A program made the translations under genes and the position numbers. 64,000 nucleotides of DNA from contig JANMAT010000016.1 of assembly GCA_031359995.1 (NCBI GenBank), positions 1 to 64,000 on the forward strand, written 5' to 3'. Position 1 is the stretch's first letter. Every line of letters starts with the position of its first letter. The notes beneath the pieces were generated by a model. The model saw nothing but the letters and a program-made list of their open reading frames with translations. It ran no database searches and was not told where the DNA came from. The DNA is from JANMAT01 sp031359995. GTDB lineage: Bacteria; Actinomycetota; Acidimicrobiia; Acidimicrobiales; Ilumatobacteraceae. Of the stretch, positions 1 through 8,300 are shown piece after piece.

Positions 1-420
1 GCGGTGCCGCTCGGGCGGGCCGGCGTCGGCTCGGCGCTGAACGACACGACCCGCGAGCTCGGCGGCGCGCTGGGTGTAGCCGTGCTCGGCAGCGTGCTGG
101 TGAGCCGGTTTTCGTCCCACGTGAGCGCGGCGCTGGGCAACGTGCCCGCCGCGCTGCTCGGTGAAGCCCGTAGCGGCCTGCCCGGTGCGCTGAAGGTCGC
201 CGGGCAGTTGCCGGGCGACGCGGGGACAGCGCTGGCCACGGCGGCCAAGCAGTCGTTCATGTCGGGCATCCACATCGCGGCGTTCGCCGGCAGCGTCGCC
301 GCCTTCGTGGCGGCGCTGGCCGTGCTGCGCCTGCTCCCGGCGGCGGGGAACGTCACCCACGCCGCGCCGGCTCACGGGGCCGATCTGGCCCCGGGCACCC
401 GCGCCGCGGCGCTCGACTGA
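1..420 (+). CDS. MFS drug/metabolite exporter, C-terminal end (5' partial)
   Basis: The reading frame is open from the first base of the window and stops at 418-420, so only about 139 C-terminal residues are present. They look like the end of a 14-helix DHA2 (EmrB/QacA) major facilitator transporter. The motif with GSALNDTTRELGGALG just inside the frame is characteristic of the family, and two further hydrophobic helices follow, around residues 20-40 and 88-110. Such proteins are proton-driven exporters in the inner membrane. The substrate cannot be told. The GTG at position 4 is an internal codon, not a start. Confidence 0.8.
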   Translation, partial: AVPLGRAGVGSALNDTTRELGGALGVAVLGSVLVSRFSSHVSAALGNVPAALLGEARSGLPGALKVAGQLPGDAGTALATAAKQSFMSGIHIAAFAGSVAAFVAALAVLRLLPAAGNVTHAAPAHGADLAPGTRAAALD

Positions 421-585
421 TCGGGTCGACGGGCTGGTCACCCGGGCCGCGCCCGCGGTCTTCCGACGCGCCCCGGCGCCGCCCGCGCCGCCCCTGCTCC
501 CGGATTCGCCCCCCGGTCCCGGCTAATCTTCTAATAGTCGCGGGGACAGGGCGCCGGGAGAGAAGGGGCTGGTCGGGCCGCAGAT

Positions 586-622
586 TTGACGGCGGGTCGC
601 CCATTGATATGTGATATATCAA
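586..622 (+). promoter_or_regulatory. Promoter with overlapping palindromic operator of the GntR-acdS unit
   Basis: A -35-like TTGACG lies at 586-591. From 604 to 622 there is a perfect inverted repeat, TTGATAT-N5-ATATCAA. The most likely -10 (TATGTG at 608-613 or TGTGAT at 610-615) sits inside it. The last base of the repeat is the A of the ATG start codon at 622, so the transcript is probably leaderless. The AT-rich palindrome stands out in this GC-rich DNA and has the size and spacing of GntR-family operators. I infer autoregulation by the protein encoded immediately downstream. Confidence 0.65.
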
Positions 623-1332
623 TGTCGGACGACCCTGCGGCGAGCCCTCGCCGCCTGCTCCGCGACCAGGCCTACGACGTGCTCCTCGACGCCATCATCC
701 GGGGCGATCTCCCGCCCGGATCCCCGCTGCGCGACCAGGACCTCGCCGCCCGGCTCGGCCTCTCCCGCACCCCCGTGCGCGAAGCCCTGGCCCGCCTCAT
801 CGACGAGGGGCTGGTGGAGACCAAGCCCAACGCCTACACCCGGGTCGCACCGCTCGACGACGGCCCCGCCCGGGAGGCCGCCGTCGTCGTGCAGGCGCTC
901 CACGGCCTGGCGGCCCGGCTGGCCGTGCCCCGCGTGACCGACGCCGACCTCGACGAGGCGCGCGCCTGGAACGCCCGCTTCGCCGCCGCCCTCGACGCCG
1001 GCGAGGTGGCCACCGCCCTCGAGGCCGATGACGCCTTCCACCTCGTGTTCGTGCGCGCCGCCGGCAACCAGGCGCTGGAGGCGGCGCTCGTCCGCCTGCA
1101 GCCCGTGCTCGTGCGCCACGAGACCCACCGCTTCGCCTCGCTCCCGGGGCGCCGCTCCATCGCCGCGCACGACGCGCTGGTGGCCGCGGCGGCCCGTGGC
1201 GACGCCGACGAGGCCGCCCGCCTCACCGAGGAGAACTGGGCGACCCTCGTCGACCTCATCGACGCCGCCGCGGTGCCGGACCCACCCGTACCCCCCACCC
1301 GATCCCCAGGAGCTTCCCGTGTCGCTCGATGA
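622..1332 (+). CDS. GntR-family (FadR-type) transcriptional regulator
   Basis: 236-residue DNA-binding repressor/activator. Residues about 10-75 form the winged helix-turn-helix, with the typical PPGSPLRDQDLAARLGLSRT and PVREAL signatures. The rest is an all-helical FCD ligand-binding domain with conserved histidine-containing helices (AFHL, THRFASL). The frame can be opened upstream to a TTG at 586, but that triplet is the -35 element, so ATG 622 is preferred. The 3' end overlaps the GTG start of the ACC deaminase gene by 14 bases, so the two are co-transcribed and probably translationally coupled. The ligand is probably a substrate or product of that enzyme, which is inference. Known acdS regulators in proteobacteria are usually Lrp-type, so a GntR partner is unusual. 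Confidence 0.85.
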   Translation: MSDDPAASPRRLLRDQAYDVLLDAIIRGDLPPGSPLRDQDLAARLGLSRTPVREALARLIDEGLVETKPNAYTRVAPLDDGPAREAAVVVQALHGLAARLAVPRVTDADLDEARAWNARFAAALDAGEVATALEADDAFHLVFVRAAGNQALEAALVRLQPVLVRHETHRFASLPGRRSIAAHDALVAAAARGDADEAARLTEENWATLVDLIDAAAVPDPPVPPTRSPGASRVAR

Positions 1333-2326
1333 CTTCGCCCGTGTTCCGCTGCTGTTCGGGCCGTCGCCCGTGCATCCGCTGCCCCGCTTGTCGGCCCACC
1401 TCGGCGGACAGGTCGAGATCTGGGCCAAGCGCGAGGACTGCAACTCGGGTCTCGCCTTCGGCGGGAACAAGACCCGCAAGCTCGAGTACCTGGCGGCCGA
1501 GGCGTTGGCCCAGGGCTGCGACACGCTCGTGTCGATCGGTGGCGTGCAGTCGAACCACACCCGCCAGGTCGCGGCGGTGGCGGCCCACCTCGGCCTGAAG
1601 TGCGTGCTCGTGCAGGAGCACTGGGTCGAGTGGCCCGACGTCGTCTACGACCGCGTCGGCAACATCCAGTTGAGCCGGCTGATGGGCGCCGACGTCCGCC
1701 TCGTCGACGCCGGATTCGACATCGGCATCCGCCCCAGCTGGGAGGACGCCCTCGAGTCGGTGCGCCGTTGCGGCGGCACGCCGTACGCCATCCCTGCCGG
1801 TGCCTCCGACCATCCCCTCGGTGGCCACGGCTTCGCCGGCTGGGCCCGCGAGCTGCAGCAGCAGGAGGCCGAGCTCGGCATCTTCTTCGACACGATCATC
1901 GTGTGCACGGTGACCGGCTCCACCCAGGCCGGCATGATCGCCGGCTTCGCCGACGAGGGTCGGGGCCGCAAGGTGCTCGGCATCGACGCGTCGGCCACGC
2001 TCGACCAGACCCGTGACCAGCTCGCCCGCATCGCCCGCCGCACAGCCGGCCTCATCGGCGTGGCCCGTGAGCTCACCGACGACGACATCATCCTGATCGA
2101 CGGGTACCACGACGGCATCTACGGCGTGCCGGGCCAGCCCACCATCGAGGCCATGCGCCTGGCCGCCCGCACCGAAGGCATGATCACCGACCCCGTGTAC
2201 GAGGGGAAGTCGATGGCCGGCCTCATCGGTCTCATCGGCGACGGCACGATCGCCGCGGGCTCGCGCGTCCTCTACGCCCACCTGGGCGGCCAGCCGGCGC
2301 TCAGCGCCTACGCCGGCGCCTGCTGA
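1319..2326 (+). CDS. acdS: 1-aminocyclopropane-1-carboxylate deaminase
   Basis: 335 residues, matching the family length of about 337. This PLP enzyme opens ACC, the plant ethylene precursor, to 2-oxobutyrate and ammonia. The PLP-lysine motif GGNKTRKLEYL is present near residue 50, followed by the SIGGVQSN phosphate/substrate region. The late motifs TDPVYEGKSM (Tyr-Glu pair) and YAHLGG are typical of true ACC deaminases rather than D-cysteine desulfhydrases. The GTG start at 1319 is chosen because an AGGAG ribosome site lies at 1308-1312 and the protein then begins exactly where family members do. The gene lies downstream of, and overlapping, the GntR gene. It suggests use of plant-derived ACC as a nitrogen source, or plant association. 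Confidence 0.93.
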   Translation: MSLDDFARVPLLFGPSPVHPLPRLSAHLGGQVEIWAKREDCNSGLAFGGNKTRKLEYLAAEALAQGCDTLVSIGGVQSNHTRQVAAVAAHLGLKCVLVQEHWVEWPDVVYDRVGNIQLSRLMGADVRLVDAGFDIGIRPSWEDALESVRRCGGTPYAIPAGASDHPLGGHGFAGWARELQQQEAELGIFFDTIIVCTVTGSTQAGMIAGFADEGRGRKVLGIDASATLDQTRDQLARIARRTAGLIGVARELTDDDIILIDGYHDGIYGVPGQPTIEAMRLAARTEGMITDPVYEGKSMAGLIGLIGDGTIAAGSRVLYAHLGGQPALSAYAGAC

Positions 2327-2376
2327 TCCGGCGCCCACCGGCATAGGGTGCACCGGTTCCCGTTTCGGAGGTCGCT

Positions 2377-3345
2377 TTGCGCCGTCGCCTGCCCGCCATC
2401 ATCTCGTTCGTCGCCCTGCTTGCCACCACGGCGTGCGGCTCCTCGACGACGGGCGGTTCCGGCGCCGGTGCCAGCACGACGGCGGGCGCCGCCAGCGTCG
2501 GTGACGGCGCCGGCCTGCCGGCCGTGTCGGGCGACGCCGGCAAGAAGCCGACCATCGCCAAGCCCGCGGGCAAGCCCGTCACCAAGCTCCAGGTGAAGGT
2601 GGTCACGCCGGGCGCGGGCGCCGCCCTGGCCAACGGCGATTCGATCGTCGTGAACTACCTGGGCATGACGTGGGGCGGCAAGGAGTTCGACAACAGCTTC
2701 GACCGCGGCACGCCGTTCTCGGTGGAGCTGGGCGGCGGCCAGGTCATCCCGGGCTGGGACCAGGGACTGATCGGGCAGAAGGTGGGCAGCCGTCTGCTGC
2801 TCGGCATCCCACCCGAACTGGCCTACGGCGCGCAGGGTGCCGGTGCCGACATCGGCCCGAACGAGACGCTGCTGTTCGTCATCGACGTGGTGGCGTCGTT
2901 CGCGGTGGGGGCCAAGGCCACCGGTACCGCCGTGCCCCTGGACGATCCGGCCCTGCCCAAGGTGACCGGCGACGGCGCCGACCTGGCCGTGGTCGTGCCG
3001 ACCACCGCCGCCCCGACCCAACTCGTGGTGAAGACGCTCGTGCAGGGGGCGGGTCCGGCCGTGGTCGCCGGCCAGAACATCACCGTGCAGTACCTCGGTG
3101 TCCTGTGGGACGGCGGCAAGACGTTCGACTCGTCGTGGTCGCGCGGGGGCAAGCCGGTGTCGTTCGCCATCGGCGCCGGCAAGGTCATCCCCGGTTGGGA
3201 CGAGGGCATCGTGGGGGTGAAGACCGGGAGCCGGGTGCTGCTGGTGCTGCCGTCCGACAAGGCCTACGGCGATGCCGGCCAGCCGCCGACCATCCCGGCC
3301 AAGGCGACGCTGGTGTTCGTCGTCGACATCCTCGGCGCCATCTGA
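2377..3345 (+). CDS. Lipoprotein with two FKBP-type peptidyl-prolyl isomerase domains
   Basis: 322 residues. A basic, hydrophobic signal sequence ends in a plausible lipobox (TTAC, Cys20), so the protein is probably lipid-anchored outside the membrane. After a Gly/Ser/Thr/Ala-rich linker come two FKBP domains, at about residues 85-182 and 215-322. Each has the VIPGWD core motif and the FVID/FVVDI C-terminal strand. FKBPs catalyse cis-trans isomerisation at proline and help fold exported proteins. The TTG start is supported by GGAGG at 2367-2371, five bases upstream. A tandem FKBP in one secreted chain is uncommon. Most actinobacterial FKBP lipoproteins carry one domain. Confidence 0.88.
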   Translation: MRRRLPAIISFVALLATTACGSSTTGGSGAGASTTAGAASVGDGAGLPAVSGDAGKKPTIAKPAGKPVTKLQVKVVTPGAGAALANGDSIVVNYLGMTWGGKEFDNSFDRGTPFSVELGGGQVIPGWDQGLIGQKVGSRLLLGIPPELAYGAQGAGADIGPNETLLFVIDVVASFAVGAKATGTAVPLDDPALPKVTGDGADLAVVVPTTAAPTQLVVKTLVQGAGPAVVAGQNITVQYLGVLWDGGKTFDSSWSRGGKPVSFAIGAGKVIPGWDEGIVGVKTGSRVLLVLPSDKAYGDAGQPPTIPAKATLVFVVDILGAI

Positions 3346-3405
3346 CCCACCCTGGCGCTGCTCGTCGCCCTTTCTTGGGCACGTCCTTTCCTGATGGCCC
3401 CCCCT

Positions 3406-3439
3406 ACTTGACTATTACTTGACTAAATCAGCATAGAAT
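3406..3439 (+). promoter_or_regulatory. Promoter region with 11-bp-spaced tandem repeat upstream of the ArfA-like gene
   Basis: ACTTGACTA occurs twice, at 3406-3414 and 3417-3425, exactly one helical turn (11 bp) apart. A -10-like CATAGAAT follows at 3432-3439. The patch is strikingly AT-rich for this DNA. Direct repeats with 11-bp spacing are the usual binding geometry of OmpR/PhoB-type response regulators, which is the basis for suggesting a regulator site. The first TTGACT also serves as a possible -35. Confidence 0.5.
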
Positions 3440-3464
3440 GCACACTGGGTGGCGAGACGGACGC

Positions 3465-3495
3465 CAAGTGCACCGAGGTTCGGCTGTTGCACTTG
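3465..3495 (+). promoter_or_regulatory. Leader hairpin in the 5' UTR of the ArfA-like gene
   Basis: CAAGTGCA at 3465-3472 pairs perfectly with TGCACTTG at 3488-3495. The loop itself contains a CCGA/TCGG pair (3473-3476 with 3480-3483). The element lies between the putative promoter and the GGGGAG ribosome site at 3508-3513, so it would be transcribed into a leader of about 70 bases. A regulatory role is inference. Confidence 0.4.
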
Positions 3496-3518
3496 CCTTC
3501 ACGAACAGGGGAGCAGGC

Positions 3519-4997
3519 ATGGCGGCAGCGGACAACACTGGCAGGACGGGGCGTCCCGGTGGGCAGCAGGGGCCCAAGCGCAAGGGTCGCCGGAGCTCCA
3601 CCGGCGGACCGACCCGAGCCGTCATCGAGCGGCCAGCGCGGCCCCGCACCGACCAGGAGTCCGACACGCTCACCCACGACCTGACCGGACTGGACGTGGC
3701 CGGCACCGACCTGGTGGTGACCGGGGTCGCCGACCCGACCATCTCGGCCGACGCGGTCGTCGCCGACGCGCCCACCGACGACGCGCCCGCCGACGACGCG
3801 CCCGCCGACGACGCGGTCGCAATCGACGGGACGGACGTGGAGACCGATGGGGACGGGGCGAGCGAGCCGGCCGCCGTCGAGGAGCCCGGCTCGATCGACC
3901 CCGTGGCCCCGGACGCGTCGGCTGGCGCCGCGCCCACACCGCCCGCGGGTGGTCCCGACCGGGCGGAACGGGCGGCCGAGGCGGCGCTGCCGTTGGCCGC
4001 GCTCGACTGGGCCAGCGGCGGCAGGAGGACCAAGCCTGCGGCCAAGAAGGCGGCCGCAGCCGCGTCGACCCGGACCACCACGGCCCGCACGAACGGGCGC
4101 CCGGTGGCGCCGGCCCGCGAGCGCCATCGCGGCCGTTGGGCCGCCTTCGCCGCCGGTGTGCTCGTGCTCGGGGCCGGCGGCGCGTTCCTGGCCTTCCGGG
4201 CCGCCAACGACGAAGGCGCCACGTCGGCCTTGACCGCACCCCCGACGATCCCGACCAGCACGGCCGCGGCCACCACGGCGGTGCCGACCACGCCCGCGCC
4301 GACCACGGCGGTGCCGACCACGAGCGGTGCCCCCGCCCCCGCCGCTGCGCCCACCACCGCCACGGCGGCCACGACCGCGGCACCGGCGACGACCGAAGCG
4401 CCGGCCACCACGGTGGCGCCCGTCGCCGTCGACGTGACCGCCCTCGCCGCCGACGGCACCCCACAGCTCGACTTCTTCACGCCGATTCGCTGGGCCATCT
4501 TCAAGGATGGACGCGTCACCCTGCTCGGCAAGGTGCCGAGCCAGGCCGTCGCCGACACGATCGCCACCAAGGCGGCCGCCGTGGTGGGCCCGGGCAACGT
4601 CGAGGTGGCCTACGAGATCGACCCGGCCGCGCCGGCGCCGCCCTCCGCGCCGCTGTACGTGCGCAACACGGTCCAGTTCGATCCGGACTCGACCGTGGTG
4701 CGGCCCGAGTTCGCCTCGCTGCTGAACCTGGGCGTGACCCTCATGCAGCAGAACGCCGGCGTCCACATCTGGGTCATCGGGCGGGCCGACGCGGTGGGGA
4801 GCGAGGCCGACAACTTGCGCCTCTCGGGCCAGCGGGCCGATTCCGTCATCAACTACCTCGTCGGTGCCGGCATCGACCGCTCGCGGCTCACGGCCGTGCC
4901 CCTCGGCACCGGCTCCGCCCTCGGTGACAACACCACCGAGGAGGGACGGGCCCTCAACCGCAGCGTCGAGTTCGTGATAGGCGGGCTGCTGTCCTGA
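3519..4997 (+). CDS. ArfA/OmpATb-like envelope protein: TM helix, BON-like domain, OmpA domain
   Basis: 492 residues. Order: a charged, low-complexity N-terminus with an Ala/Asp repeat (about residues 84-100); a single membrane helix near residues 204-225; a long Thr/Ala/Pro linker; a BON-like segment near 313-370; and an OmpA-type peptidoglycan-binding domain over the last 115 residues with the expected NLRLSGQRADSV and NRSVEFVI motifs. TM plus BON plus OmpA is the architecture of mycobacterial ArfA (OmpATb). The role is probably anchoring the membrane to peptidoglycan. The ATG at 3519 is preferred over upstream codons because of GGGGAG at 3508-3513. The N-terminal third would be cytoplasmic and lies outside the mycobacterial protein plan. 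Confidence 0.8.
   Translation: MAAADNTGRTGRPGGQQGPKRKGRRSSTGGPTRAVIERPARPRTDQESDTLTHDLTGLDVAGTDLVVTGVADPTISADAVVADAPTDDAPADDAPADDAVAIDGTDVETDGDGASEPAAVEEPGSIDPVAPDASAGAAPTPPAGGPDRAERAAEAALPLAALDWASGGRRTKPAAKKAAAAASTRTTTARTNGRPVAPARERHRGRWAAFAAGVLVLGAGGAFLAFRAANDEGATSALTAPPTIPTSTAAATTAVPTTPAPTTAVPTTSGAPAPAAAPTTATAATTAAPATTEAPATTVAPVAVDVTALAADGTPQLDFFTPIRWAIFKDGRVTLLGKVPSQAVADTIATKAAAVVGPGNVEVAYEIDPAAPAPPSAPLYVRNTVQFDPDSTVVRPEFASLLNLGVTLMQQNAGVHIWVIGRADAVGSEADNLRLSGQRADSVINYLVGAGIDRSRLTAVPLGTGSALGDNTTEEGRALNRSVEFVIGGLLS
3768..3812 (+). repeat. Three tandem 15-base repeats inside the ArfA-like gene
   Basis: Three in-frame copies of a 15-base unit (GCGCCCRCCGACGAC) encode the pentapeptide APTDD/APADD. 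The copies are nearly identical at DNA level, so the array probably expands and contracts by slippage. Confidence 0.8.
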
Positions 4998-5039
4998 CGG
5001 CTCGACCGTCAGTGGACCGCAGGCAAGCCCGGCGACCGG

Positions 5040-5321
5040 TCATCGGCGGCGGGGGCTTCGGCCCCTACCGCCGCCGGCACCCAGCGCCTTGAGCCCCAGG
5101 CACACCACGCCGGCGCCGATGAAGGCGACGAACATCGAGCCGACGTTGAAGCGCATCACGTGCCTCGAGTCGCTCACTGCGTTGAAGAGGAAACCGCCCA
5201 CCAACGCGCCGAGCACGCCGATGAGCATGGTGAACAGGCAGCCCCGCTTCTCGATGCCGGTGACCGACTGGGCCACCGAGCCCACGATGATGCCGAGCAC
5301 GATCCACGCGATGAGTCCCAC
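5040..5321 (-). CDS. GlsB/YeaQ/YmgE family small membrane protein
   Basis: 93 residues with three hydrophobic helices (about 3-20, 29-48 and 57-77). The N-terminal pattern is typical of the transglycosylase-associated protein family (MGLIAWIVLGIIVGSVA), and glycine-rich helix packing follows. Members are small inner-membrane proteins linked to stress responses, and the molecular function is not established. The C-terminus is a short basic Gly/Arg tail. The gene is convergent with the ArfA-like gene and separated from it by about 40 bases. Confidence 0.85.
   Translation of the reverse strand: MGLIAWIVLGIIVGSVAQSVTGIEKRGCLFTMLIGVLGALVGGFLFNAVSDSRHVMRFNVGSMFVAFIGAGVVCLGLKALGAGGGRGRSPRRR
5044..5073. 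terminator. UUCG-capped hairpin between convergent genes
   Basis: CGGCGG (5044-5049) pairs with CCGCCG (5068-5073), and inside it GGGGC (5052-5056) pairs with GCCCC (5061-5065) around a TTCG tetraloop. It overlaps the 3' end of the minus-strand gene and follows the plus-strand stop by 47 bases. There is no T tract, so termination activity is inferred from position and stability only. Confidence 0.4.
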
Positions 5322-5376
5322 GGCGCGAGCCTAGGCCCGACGCCGTCACCCGTCGGACCGGACCGGCCCGGACAGG

Positions 5377-8300
5377 TCAGCGGGCCACGAAGTACTTGGC
5401 GCGCGGGTGGTGGCAGATGATCGCCGACGTCGTCTGCTCGGGCTGGTACTGCCAGCCCGTCTCCTCGTTGACCTCGATGCCGAGCCGCCCGGCCTGCAGC
5501 AGATCGGCCACGCGGGCGTTGTCCTCGAGATCGGGACAGGCGGGGTAGCCCCACGAGTAGCGGCCGCCGCGGTACTGCTGCCGGAACAGGCCGGCGACCG
5601 ACGGGCCGTCCTCGTCGGCAAAGCCCCACTCCTCACGGATGCGGCGGTGCCAGTACTCGGCCAGGGCCTCGGTCATCTCGACCCCGAGGCCGTGCATGAG
5701 CAGGTACTCCTGGTAGTGGTTCGCGGCGAACAGCTTGGCCGCCTCCTCGCTCACGCGGTTGCCCATCGTGGCGATGTGGAACGCGGCGTAGTCGGTCTGC
5801 CCCGACTCGACCGGGCGGAAGAAGTCGGCGATGCACAGGTGGGGGGTCTCGGTCTGGCGCGGGTAGTGGAAGCGCGTGAGCTCGCGTCGCCGTGAGGCGT
5901 CGGCCCAGATGACGAGGTCGTCGCCGTCGCCGTTGGCGGCGAAGTAGCCGTACACGACCTGGGGCACGAGCACGCCGGTGGCCTTGGCGTCGTTGAGCTG
6001 CTGGCGGAACGTGCGCCGCAGACGGCCCTTGAACTCGTCGTCGGACTCGGTGGTGCCGTCGGCCAGCTTCTCGGGCCGGAACTGCCACTGGTTGCGGTAG
6101 AGCGCGGTCTCGTTCACGTACTCGGCCAGGTCGTCGAGGCCGACGCCCTTCACGATGCGGCTGCCGAGGAACGGCGGCTCGTACACGGGGTTGTCCAGCT
6201 CGACCTCGGCGGAGCGGCGGGGCAGGTCGAGGGGCCGCTCGCGGCTGCGGTCGCGCGCCGGCAGCACGCGGCCCGACGGTGTGCGCCCGAACTCGGGGTC
6301 CCACTCGCCCGAGCGCTTCATCGTCATCAGCTTCTCCATGGTGTGCAGGCCCTCGAACGCGTCGCGCCCGTAGAACACGCGCCCCTTGTAGATCTGGCGC
6401 AGGTCGCGCTCGACGTAGCTGCGGGTGAGGGCGGCGCCGCCCAGCAGCACCGGTACCTCGTGCAGGCCCTGGTGGTTCAGCTCCTCGAGGTTCTCGCGCA
6501 TGATCAGGGTGGACTTCACGAGCAGCCCGCTCATGCCGAGAGCGTCGGCGTCCACCTCGCGCAGCTTGGCGATCATCTCGGACAGCGGCACCTTGATGCC
6601 GAGGTTGTGCACCGTGTAACCGTTGTTGGTGAGGATGATGTCGACGAGGTTCTTGCCGATGTCGTGCACGTCGCCTTTCACCGTGGCCAGCACGAGCGTG
6701 CCCTTCGTGGTCGACACGCCGGCACGTGCCATCTTCGGTTCCAGATGGGCCACGGCCATCTTCATGGTCTCGGCCGACTGGAGCACGAACGGCAGCTGCA
6801 TCTGGCCCGAGCCGAACAGGTCGCCCACGACCTTCATGCCGTCGAGCAGCATCGTGTTGATGATCTCGAGCGGTGCGGTGCCCTCGGCGATCGCCAGTTC
6901 GAGGTCGTCGATCAGACCGTCGCGATCGCCGTCGATGATGCGGTGCTTCAGGCGCTCACCGACCGGCCAGTGCGAGCGGTCCTCTTTCACCGACTTGATC
7001 GACTTCACGTCGGCGAACACGTCGAGCAGCTTGGCCAGCGGGTCGTAGTCGGGCGTGCGGCGGTCGTAGATGAGGTCGAGGCTCACGTCGCGCTGCTCGT
7101 GGGGGATCTTGTTGAGCGGCACGATCTTGCCGGCATGCACGATGGCCGAGTCGAGGCCGACGGCGGTGCACTCGTGCAGGAACACGCTGTTGAGCACGTG
7201 ACGCGCCGCCGGGTTCAGGCCGAAGCTCACGTTCGACACGCCGAGCGTGGTGAACGCGCCGGGGATCTCGGCCTTGATGCGCCGGATCGCCTCGATGGTG
7301 TGCATGGCGTCGCGGCGCAGGTCGTCGTCGCCGGTGGACAGCGGGAACGTGAGGGAATCGAAGATCAGGTCGGTGGCCGCCAGCCCGTAGCGATCGACCG
7401 CGATGCGGTGGATGCGATGGGCGACCTCCATCTTCCACTCGACGTCGCGCGCCTGACCCCGCTCGTCGATGAGCAGGCAGATGACGGCGCAGCCGTGCTC
7501 GGCGGCCAGCGTCATGACGCGGTCGAGGCGTGAACCGGGCAGCTCGCCGTCTTCGAGGTTGGCCGAGTTCAGGATGGCCCGCCCGCCGATGTGGAACAGT
7601 CCGGCCTCCATCACCTGCGGCTCGGTGGAGTCGAGCACCAGCGGCGCGCTGGCCTGGGTGGCGAAGCGCGCCGCGATCTCGTGCATGTCCTGCGTGCCGT
7701 CACGACCGACGTAGTCGACGCACACGTCGAGCACGTGGGCGCCTTCCTTGATCTGATCGGCGGCCATGCGCGTGCAGCCGTCCCAGTCGCCGTCGAGCAT
7801 GACGTCGCGGAACGCCTTGGAGCCGTTGGCGTTCGTGCGCTCACCGATGATCAGGAAGCTGTTGTCCTGCGCCATCGTGACGGGCGAGTAGATCGACGCC
7901 ACGCTCGGCTCGGCCACGATGTGGCGCCGGGCCGGCTCCAGGTCGTGCACGGCCTCGATGACGGCGCGCAGGTGGGCGGGCGTGGTGCCGCAGCAGCCGC
8001 CGACCACGCCGACACCGAGGTCGGCCACGTGGTGGCGGTGGAACTCGGCCAGCTGGGCCGGCGTGAGGTCGTAGTGGGTCTTGCCACCCACGATCGACGG
8101 CAGGCCGGCGTTGGGCAGCACGCTGATGGGCATGGTGGCGTTCTGGGCGAGGTAGCGCAGGTGCTCCTGCATCTCGGCGGGACCCGTCGCGCAGTTCAGC
8201 CCGAACACGTCCGGCTTCAGCGCGCCCAACGCCACCAGCGCGGCGCCGATCTCGGACCCCACGAGCATGCGGCCCGTGGTCTCCACGGTGACCTGCAGTT

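Noticed and set aside
586..621. TTG 586 as start of the GntR gene
   Set aside because: The triplet is part of the TTGACG -35 element and the added 12 residues cross the operator. ATG 622 fits the leaderless pattern.
3768..3812. CRISPR-like or satellite array
   Set aside because: Three in-frame 15-base units with no spacers, encoding an Ala/Asp repeat inside a protein.
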